11,310 nucleotides of DNA, from the NCBI GenBank assembly GCA_030018745.1, contig JASEHB010000034.1:1-11310 (forward strand), given 5' to 3'. The position numbers and the translations under genes are program-made. How positions within the stretch are numbered: position 1 is the stretch's first letter; every line of letters begins with the position of its first letter. This document shows positions 1 through 4,812 of this stretch, one piece after another. The notes below the pieces were generated by a model, which did not search any database, was not told the DNA's origin, and saw only the letters and a program-made list of their open reading frames with translations. The stretch is from Desulfatibacillaceae bacterium (GTDB lineage Bacteria; Desulfobacterota; Desulfobacteria; Desulfobacterales; Desulfatibacillaceae).

Positions 1-2456
1 ATGAATACGAGTTGTACAAGGCTGTCACCGCCTACATAAACGAGTTCATGGCCCACGGGACAGGTAGGCGGAAGCAAAGTGTGGCCCTTGCCCGCACCGT
101 GATCCAGCGGCGGCTTGCCAGCTCCACCAACGCTATTTTCGAATCTCTCCAACGCCGATTTGAAAAGCAGAGGAAACTGCTTGAAGAACTTGAAGTGTTG
201 CCTCCAAAACAAAGGGCCATCCGGTTGGCGCAAATCCAGGGCCGGTTATCCGATGCGGAACTGGACGAGGATGATCTCGATGACATATCTCGGGATGAAT
301 TGATTGACGAGTTCACCGTGGCCATGGAACTCGATCAAATCCGGGAGGAGATCGAGGCCCTGCGTGAGTTGAAGGAGCGGGGGCGGCGGGTCAAGGACCT
401 TGGCAGGGATTCCAAGTTGGAGGCCCTGCGGCAATGCCTTAACCAAGCCCAGTTTTCGGAATTGAAGGACGGCAAGGGCAAGCTCATAATTTTTACCGAG
501 CACAGGGACACCCTCACTCATCTGCTCTTGCATCTTCATGAATGGGGATACACCACCTGCGAAATCCACGGAGGCATGAACCCGCACCAGCGCAAGCAGG
601 CCCAGGAGCAGTTCCGTACCCAGGCCCAGATATGTGTGGCCACCGAAGCGGCGGGCGAAGGCATCAACCTTCAGTTCTGCCATCTCATGATAAATTATGA
701 CCTGCCCTGGAACCCCACCCGCCTTGAGCAGCGCCTTGGCCGCATCCACCGCATAGGCCAGAAACATGATGTGTATGTTTTCAATTTCGTGGCAGACGAA
801 TCCGAAGACGGCCAGCCCATCATCGAGGGCCGCATCCTGTCAACCCTGCTGTTAAAACTGGACCAGATGCGCGCCATCCTCAATGACCGCGTGTTCGATG
901 TGGTGGGCGAGATCCTGTCCTTAAACCAGATCAACCTGCCAGAGATGTTGCGCGAGGCTGCCTATGATCCTCGGCGGCTGGAAGATTACATTGAACAGCT
1001 TCAAGACATGGACCCGGAGCGCCTGAAGTCCTACGAGCAGGCAACCGGCATAGCCCTGGCCAAGTCCAGCGTGGATTTTTCCGATTTTCAGAAAACCAAT
1101 GTCGAGGTGGAAGAACGCCGCCTCATGCCCAAATATGTGGAGGAGCACTTCGTAAAGGCGGCCGCCGCAGTTGAGTTGAAGACCGAGCCAAGGGCCGATG
1201 GGTTGTGGCGCATACCCCATGTCTTGGCCGATCTGCGCTCCGACCGTCTCGAAGCAGTCCGGCAATACGGAAAATCCGAGAGCAGCTACAAAAAGGTCAC
1301 CTTTCACAAGGAACACCTGGACCAGACACGGCACCTGGACGCCGTGCTCATGGGGCCGGGCCATTCCCTTTATGCTGCGGTGGATGAAAAACTCAACGCT
1401 GCCCTGGAAGGAACGCTTGGTGGGGCAGGTGCTTTCGTGGATGACCTGGCCGAAGCGCCCTACCAGCTTCATTTTTTCGAGGTCAGCATCAGGGGGCAGG
1501 ACAGCCGGGGCAGGAACATCCCCTTGTTTGCGGAACTCATAGCGGTCAGGCAGGAACAGGGCTTGGGCAATCCGGGCGAACAATTTTCCATACTGCCTGC
1601 CGACTGCCTTCTTGATTTGCCATCTCATCCCTTGCCGCCAAATGCCATACCGGTTCTGGACGGTAAGCCAGCTTCGGACTTTGTAAAGATCTCCCACCAG
1701 ATGGAAATGCGGCAGCAATGCCAGAAGGACAGGGAGCATTTTGCCCAGGTGTGCCGCGAGTATCTGGAAAAATCCTTTTCCGCAAGAATCCGCGCTGCCC
1801 AGGACAGGGTTATGCAGTTGTGCGCCAGGGAGAGGGATTCCCCGGAAATGGCTCTTGCCAGGCAGCGTGCTGAAAACGATTTGGAGGATTTGAAGAGCCT
1901 GCAAAAGGAGCGCATGGCCGGATTGTCCCGGTTGAGCGTTGCAAGGCACGGGCCTGTAAGGCACATAGCCACGGCCCTGGTTTTTCCGGCTGAACAGATG
2001 GATTCGGCCCAGCTTGCTGCCCTGGCCCAGGAAGCGGACCCTGCCCTGCGGCGCAGGATAGAGCTTGCCGCCGAGGACGCGGTGATCCAGTTCGAAAATT
2101 CCAGGGGCCGGGAGTGCGAGCGGGTCGGGCATATGAAAATCGGTTTCGACATCCGCAGCCTGGCCTCGCCGGACCCGGATACCGGATACCGCGATCCTGT
2201 CCTCGGGGTCAGACGCATCGAGGTGAAAGGGAGAAAACGCGGGCAGCCTATTCGCCTCACGCCCAATGAGTGGTATAAGGCTGTTCAGCTTGCCGAAACC
2301 TACTGGCTTTATGTGATATGGGACCCGCTGGATAATCCGGGCGCAGAACCCATTCGTATCCAGAACCCTGCCAAGCATCTGGACTATGCCAAGCGGGAGG
2401 TGGTTACGGCAAGGGTGTTCGAGATTCCGGCGGAAGCGATTTGCAAATTTGCGTAG
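1..2456 (+). CDS. SNF2-type helicase with C-terminal DUF3883 domain, 5'-partial
   Basis: This is the C-terminal part of a large SF2/SNF2-family DNA translocase. The reading frame is open to the window edge (first full codon at 3), so the gene starts upstream; the TTG at 12 is not a credible start. Numbering residues from codon 12, a long charged, probably coiled-coil segment spans about 45-135. The second helicase lobe follows: motif IV region (KLIIFTEH, about 157-164), motif V (TEAAGEGINL, 211-220) and motif VI (QRLGRIHRIGQ, 240-250). The ATP-binding lobe (Walker A and DEAH box) is outside the window. The middle region (about 300-690) is not recognised. The C-terminal part (about 708-790) matches DUF3883, with Asp713 and Glu737-Val-Lys739, an arrangement like a PD-(D/E)xK nuclease core. 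In defence loci such helicases are thought to translocate on or remodel invading DNA. It precedes a DUF1156 methylase and DUF499 ATPase on the same strand. DISARM DrmD is an alternative relative, but its partners are absent here. Confidence 0.9.
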   Translation, partial: EYELYKAVTAYINEFMAHGTGRRKQSVALARTVIQRRLASSTNAIFESLQRRFEKQRKLLEELEVLPPKQRAIRLAQIQGRLSDAELDEDDLDDISRDELIDEFTVAMELDQIREEIEALRELKERGRRVKDLGRDSKLEALRQCLNQAQFSELKDGKGKLIIFTEHRDTLTHLLLHLHEWGYTTCEIHGGMNPHQRKQAQEQFRTQAQICVATEAAGEGINLQFCHLMINYDLPWNPTRLEQRLGRIHRIGQKHDVYVFNFVADESEDGQPIIEGRILSTLLLKLDQMRAILNDRVFDVVGEILSLNQINLPEMLREAAYDPRRLEDYIEQLQDMDPERLKSYEQATGIALAKSSVDFSDFQKTNVEVEERRLMPKYVEEHFVKAAAAVELKTEPRADGLWRIPHVLADLRSDRLEAVRQYGKSESSYKKVTFHKEHLDQTRHLDAVLMGPGHSLYAAVDEKLNAALEGTLGGAGAFVDDLAEAPYQLHFFEVSIRGQDSRGRNIPLFAELIAVRQEQGLGNPGEQFSILPADCLLDLPSHPLPPNAIPVLDGKPASDFVKISHQMEMRQQCQKDREHFAQVCREYLEKSFSARIRAAQDRVMQLCARERDSPEMALARQRAENDLEDLKSLQKERMAGLSRLSVARHGPVRHIATALVFPAEQMDSAQLAALAQEADPALRRRIELAAEDAVIQFENSRGRECERVGHMKIGFDIRSLASPDPDTGYRDPVLGVRRIEVKGRKRGQPIRLTPNEWYKAVQLAETYWLYVIWDPLDNPGAEPIRIQNPAKHLDYAKREVVTARVFEIPAEAICKFA

Positions 2457-2477
2457 CCTGGATTTTTTAGTTTTGTT

Positions 2478-2489
2478 ATAATTAATTAT
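2478..2489. repeat. 12-bp perfect AT palindrome containing a TATAAT-like -10
   Basis: The gap between the helicase stop and the HD gene (2457-2503) is strikingly AT-rich. It contains ATAATTAATTAT, a perfect 12-bp palindrome ending 14 bases before the HD start codon. A TATAAT hexamer at 2477-2482 overlaps it. No good -35 sits 16-18 bases upstream (the nearest TTGC-type hexamer is 22 bases away). It could be an operator over a weak promoter for the HD gene, or simply AT-rich junction sequence. Confidence 0.3.
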
Positions 2490-2503
2490 GATTATGAGTA
2501 AAA

Positions 2504-3880
2504 ATGACCAAGCACAACCATGAATTTCGTGACCCTGTTCATGTTTTCGTTCGCCTGGATACGGATGAACGCAGGGTTGTGGATTCCCGATCATTTCAGC
2601 GATTACGAGATATTCATCAGCTTGCAATGACCTATCTTGTTTATCCTGGAGCAACCCACCGCCGCTTTGAGCATTCCCTCGGCGTTATGGAATTGGCAAC
2701 GAGGGTTTATAATGTGGTTACGGATCCAAGAAACCTTAAAGATTACAATAATACATTCAGCGAAATCGTGAGCGATCGAAAACGCCTCGACTGGCTATCC
2801 GTACTCAGGATGGCCGCTCTGCTTCATGATATTGGGCACCTGCCCTTTTCCCATGCAGCGGAGAAAGAGCTCCTTCCGGAAGGATGGACACATGAGACTC
2901 TTACCAAGGAACTGATCCTCTCAACTCCGATTCGCCAAGAACTGGAGAAGATGGACTTGCAGGCGGAAAAGGTGGTCAAGATCGCTCTTGGCCCGGAGGC
3001 GGCAACGGATTTTGAATTTTCGCCATGGGAAACCATTCTTGCGGAAATTATTGTCGGCGATGCCTTCGGCGTGGACCGCATGGATTATCTCCTTCGGGAT
3101 TCTTTACACACAGGGGTGGCTTATGGGCGCTTTGACCACTACCGCCTGATTGACACCATGAGAATTTTGAAGGTTCCGCCTCCATCTCCAGGCAGTGGTG
3201 AAGAGGATAAGAGTGGCGATTTCTCCGAAACATCTATTCCAGAGCCTTCCTTTGCCCTTGGGGTGGAGGAGGGAGGTCTCCAATCCTCGGAAGCCATGAT
3301 GCTTGCCCGGTATTTCATGTTTTCTCAAATGTATTTTCATCCCATAAGGCGAATATATGACATACATCTTAAAGACTTTCTTGCAGAAATGTTGGATGGA
3401 GGACGCTTTTCCACAGATACCGAGAAACACCTTTCCATAACAGACGCAGAAATTTTAGCAAAACTTCATGAAGCAGCGCGTGATGTTAGAAGTAAAGGGC
3501 ATCTGCACGCCAAAAGGATCATCGACAGAGAGCATTTCAAGATGCTCTATGAAAGAAATCCAGATGATCAAAAAGCAAACACCGAAGCAGGAAAAGCTGT
3601 ATATGAGGCTCTTTGCGATAAGTTCGGTGCTGACAAATTCCGTCACGACTCCTACCGCCAGAAGGGCGGGCCTCCCAATTATCCGGTTCAGATGCGGGAT
3701 GACAGTATTGTTTCATCTTTGGCGATTTCCGAAGTCTTAAAGCATTTGCCTTTAGTATCGGTTGATTACATTTTTGCAGACCGAGAAGTTTTTCCAGCGG
3801 CAGAAGCGTGGTTGAAAAAGAACCGTAAAGATATTATCAAACCTATACTAAAGGAGGCGGAAAATGGAAAGGCTACTTAA
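2504..3880 (+). CDS. HD-domain phosphohydrolase, SAMHD1/YwfO-like (predicted dNTPase)
   Basis: This is a predicted cytosolic metal-dependent phosphohydrolase of the HD superfamily, in the branch that includes SAMHD1, bacterial dGTPases and Bacillus YwfO; known members hydrolyse dNTPs to deoxynucleosides and triphosphate. All expected metal ligands are present: His57 (in RRFEH), His108-Asp109 (in LLHDIGH) and Asp191 (in GVDRMDYLLRD). The N-terminus (EFRDPVHVFVRLD, then FQRLRDIHQL) is typical of the family. At 458 residues it is about family size, but residues 224-250 form a Pro/Ser/acidic low-complexity insert that I would not expect. ATG 2504 puts the conserved EFRDP motif at the N-terminus; upstream ATGs at 2488 and 2494 are in another frame. 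The ribosome site is weak (GAG 5 bases before). It starts 47 bases after the helicase stop, and its last 17 bases overlap the next gene. Its sequence is visibly more AT-rich than the helicase and methylase genes. The class is well supported; the substrate is inferred. Confidence 0.85.
   Translation: MTKHNHEFRDPVHVFVRLDTDERRVVDSRSFQRLRDIHQLAMTYLVYPGATHRRFEHSLGVMELATRVYNVVTDPRNLKDYNNTFSEIVSDRKRLDWLSVLRMAALLHDIGHLPFSHAAEKELLPEGWTHETLTKELILSTPIRQELEKMDLQAEKVVKIALGPEAATDFEFSPWETILAEIIVGDAFGVDRMDYLLRDSLHTGVAYGRFDHYRLIDTMRILKVPPPSPGSGEEDKSGDFSETSIPEPSFALGVEEGGLQSSEAMMLARYFMFSQMYFHPIRRIYDIHLKDFLAEMLDGGRFSTDTEKHLSITDAEILAKLHEAARDVRSKGHLHAKRIIDREHFKMLYERNPDDQKANTEAGKAVYEALCDKFGADKFRHDSYRQKGGPPNYPVQMRDDSIVSSLAISEVLKHLPLVSVDYIFADREVFPAAEAWLKKNRKDIIKPILKEAENGKAT
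3851..3857 (+). promoter_or_regulatory. Strong Shine-Dalgarno site inside the end of the HD gene
   Basis: AAGGAGG, a full match to the anti-SD core, sits 6 bases before the ATG at 3864 and lies within the HD coding sequence. It fixes the start of the YwgA-like gene and suggests independent, strong translation of the second protein relative to the weakly initiated HD gene. Confidence 0.75.
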
Positions 3881-4454
3881 GGACGCCCTGGTCACTCGCC
3901 TCATGCGGGAATTGAGGCAAAGGGGGAGTTGGTGCGGCGAGACCCACATTCAAAAAGCGAATTATTTTTTGCAGGAACTTTTCGAGGTTCCGCTCGATTT
4001 TCGTTACACCCTTTACTGGTATGGCCCCTTTTCTTTTGACCTGCGTGACGAGCTTACAGCCATGCGAGCTGATGGCTTAATTCAGATCGAGCCGGTGGAC
4101 CCGCGGTTTGGCCCGAGACTCAAGCCCACGGATAAGGCGGAAAAGGTACAGGAACTCTTTCCCAGGTCAATGGCAAAATATGGCCCCCTGCTTGAATTTG
4201 TTGCGAATAAAGTTGATACAAAAAATGTCGCTGAACTGGAAAGGTTTGCAACAGGTTTGTTCGTTACCCGTAAGCTTGGCCAAGAGGCATCTGTCGAGAG
4301 CAGGAAGGATAAACTAATGCGCGTGAAGCCTCATGTTAAAGACAAATCCGCCATCGGTGCGATTCAGGATGTGGATTCGATAATAAGGGAGGCCCAGGCC
4401 CTGATGCTTGAACAGGCGCAGGCTCAAAAGCCAAAGAGCGCACCTTTCCCTTGA
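3864..4454 (+). CDS. YwgA/Panacea-like protein, partner of the HD protein
   Basis: A 196-residue soluble protein with no signal peptide or membrane segment. The N-terminal half carries a pattern seen in YwgA-like and DUF4065 (Panacea, SocA-like) proteins: a helix with QKANYFLQEL (30-39), then YWYGPFSFDL (51-60), then a leucine-rich helix ending in ADGLIQ (69-74), which recalls a winged-helix arrangement. The C-terminal half is helical, with a possible amphipathic tail (about 160-190). From memory, Bacillus ywgA lies beside ywfO, an HD dNTPase-like gene, so finding a YwgA-like gene right after an HD gene supports both calls. The ATG overlaps the HD gene by 17 bases and has a strong Shine-Dalgarno site, so the two are almost certainly co-transcribed. 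It may bind or control the HD enzyme, or act as the antitoxin-like half of a pair. That role is inference; the family assignment rests on motif pattern only. Confidence 0.7.
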   Translation: MERLLKDALVTRLMRELRQRGSWCGETHIQKANYFLQELFEVPLDFRYTLYWYGPFSFDLRDELTAMRADGLIQIEPVDPRFGPRLKPTDKAEKVQELFPRSMAKYGPLLEFVANKVDTKNVAELERFATGLFVTRKLGQEASVESRKDKLMRVKPHVKDKSAIGAIQDVDSIIREAQALMLEQAQAQKPKSAPFP

Positions 4455-4506
4455 ACCCCGGTAGGGCGGTAAATGTTTTCGTAGGATGCCATACCTAAAA
4501 AAGAAG
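4455..4506. other. Short convergent intergenic gap
   Basis: This is the space between the plus-strand YwgA-like gene and the minus-strand small gene, which converge here. There is an A6 tract just before the small gene's stop and a T6 tract just inside its 3' end, which could pair weakly, but there is no GC-rich stem. I see no convincing terminator, RNA gene or other structure. Confidence 0.4.
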
Positions 4507-4722
4507 TCAGGATTTTTTGCCGATGTCGCTCTGGATCAGCTTGGACACCGAGGGCATTCCGGTTTCTTCAAGTAGCGTATCAACATGCATGTCACTCCGG
4601 ACGCCGAAATCCCGGTTGTATTGCCGTTCCAGGGTGCCGACATGCTTGTCGTCCCGGGTGTCCCGAAGACGGCCATTTTGGTTTCGAGAGCGTTCGCCTC
4701 TCATGCCTGGTGCATCTGCCAT
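4507..4722 (-). CDS. Small charged hypothetical protein (71 aa), opposite strand
   Basis: This is a 71-codon minus-strand frame that I consider a real gene. The start CAT at 4720-4722 is preceded on its own strand by GGAGG (4731-4735) with 8-base spacing, which selects this Met over upstream in-frame starts. The product is hydrophilic and charged, with no signal or membrane segment: an N-terminal Arg/Asn/Asp-rich stretch (NQNGRLRDTRDDKHVGTL, about 15-32), then ERQYNRDFGVRSDMHVDTLLE (residues 33-53, sequence with a motif-like look), then a likely amphipathic helix near SVSKLIQSDIGKK. It reads like small conserved proteins I cannot name, and no catalytic motif is visible. It converges with the YwgA-like gene and diverges from the methylase gene, with a plausible promoter at 4775-4803. 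Its position suggests an accessory or regulatory part of the locus, but function is unknown. The overlapping plus-strand frame is judged a shadow. Confidence 0.65.
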   Translation of the reverse strand: MADAPGMRGERSRNQNGRLRDTRDDKHVGTLERQYNRDFGVRSDMHVDTLLEETGMPSVSKLIQSDIGKKS

Positions 4723-4730
4723 TTTTCTTG

Positions 4731-4735
4731 CCTCC
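4731..4735 (-). promoter_or_regulatory. Shine-Dalgarno site of the small reverse gene
   Basis: On the minus strand this reads GGAGG, 8 bases before the ATG whose first base is 4722. It is the main evidence that the small reverse frame is translated and that translation begins at MADAP rather than at upstream in-frame ATG codons. Confidence 0.65.
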
Positions 4736-4744
4736 AGCATAAAG

Positions 4745-4773
4745 GTTACACCACAGGTAGTGGCACATAGAAT
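4745..4773 (+). promoter_or_regulatory. Candidate sigma-70 promoter for the methylase-ATPase operon
   Basis: A -35-like GTTACA (4745-4750, 4 of 6 matches) and a -10 TAGAAT (4768-4773, 5 of 6) are separated by exactly 17 bases. Transcription would start near 4780, giving a leader of about 33 bases before the methylase ATG at 4813. The region overlaps the divergent promoter of the small reverse gene. Confidence 0.45.
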
Positions 4774-4774
4774 A

Positions 4775-4803
4775 TTCATACACCACATATCGAATAAAGT
4801 CAA
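4775..4803 (-). promoter_or_regulatory. Candidate sigma-70 promoter for the small reverse gene
   Basis: Read on the minus strand: TTGACT (-35, 4803-4798, 5 of 6) and TATGAA (-10, 4780-4775, 4 of 6), with a 17-base spacer. Transcription would start near 4768, leaving about 45 bases of leader before the ATG at 4722. Its -10 lies at the predicted start point of the opposing methylase promoter, so the two would compete for polymerase. Confidence 0.45.
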
Positions 4804-4812
4804 GGGGACTGA

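Noticed and set aside
2439..2470. Intrinsic terminator after the helicase
   Set aside because: The GCAAATTTGC palindrome has no room for a loop and is separated from the T-run by 8 bases, so a stable terminator hairpin is unlikely.
921..2654. 577-codon open frame on the minus strand, opposite the helicase
   Set aside because: It is a shadow of the GC-biased helicase codons: odd composition rich in Gly, His, Pro and Arg, no recognisable domain, and it runs across the helicase stop into the HD gene.
4490..4530. Bidirectional terminator between the converging genes
   Set aside because: Only an A6/T6 pairing and a weak TAGG/CCTA stem can be drawn; there is no GC-rich hairpin followed by a T-run.
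4507..4590. Helix-turn-helix in the small reverse protein (TLLEETGMPSVSKLI)
   Set aside because: The Gly-to-recognition-helix spacing is about two residues too short for a standard HTH, so a DNA-binding call is not supported.
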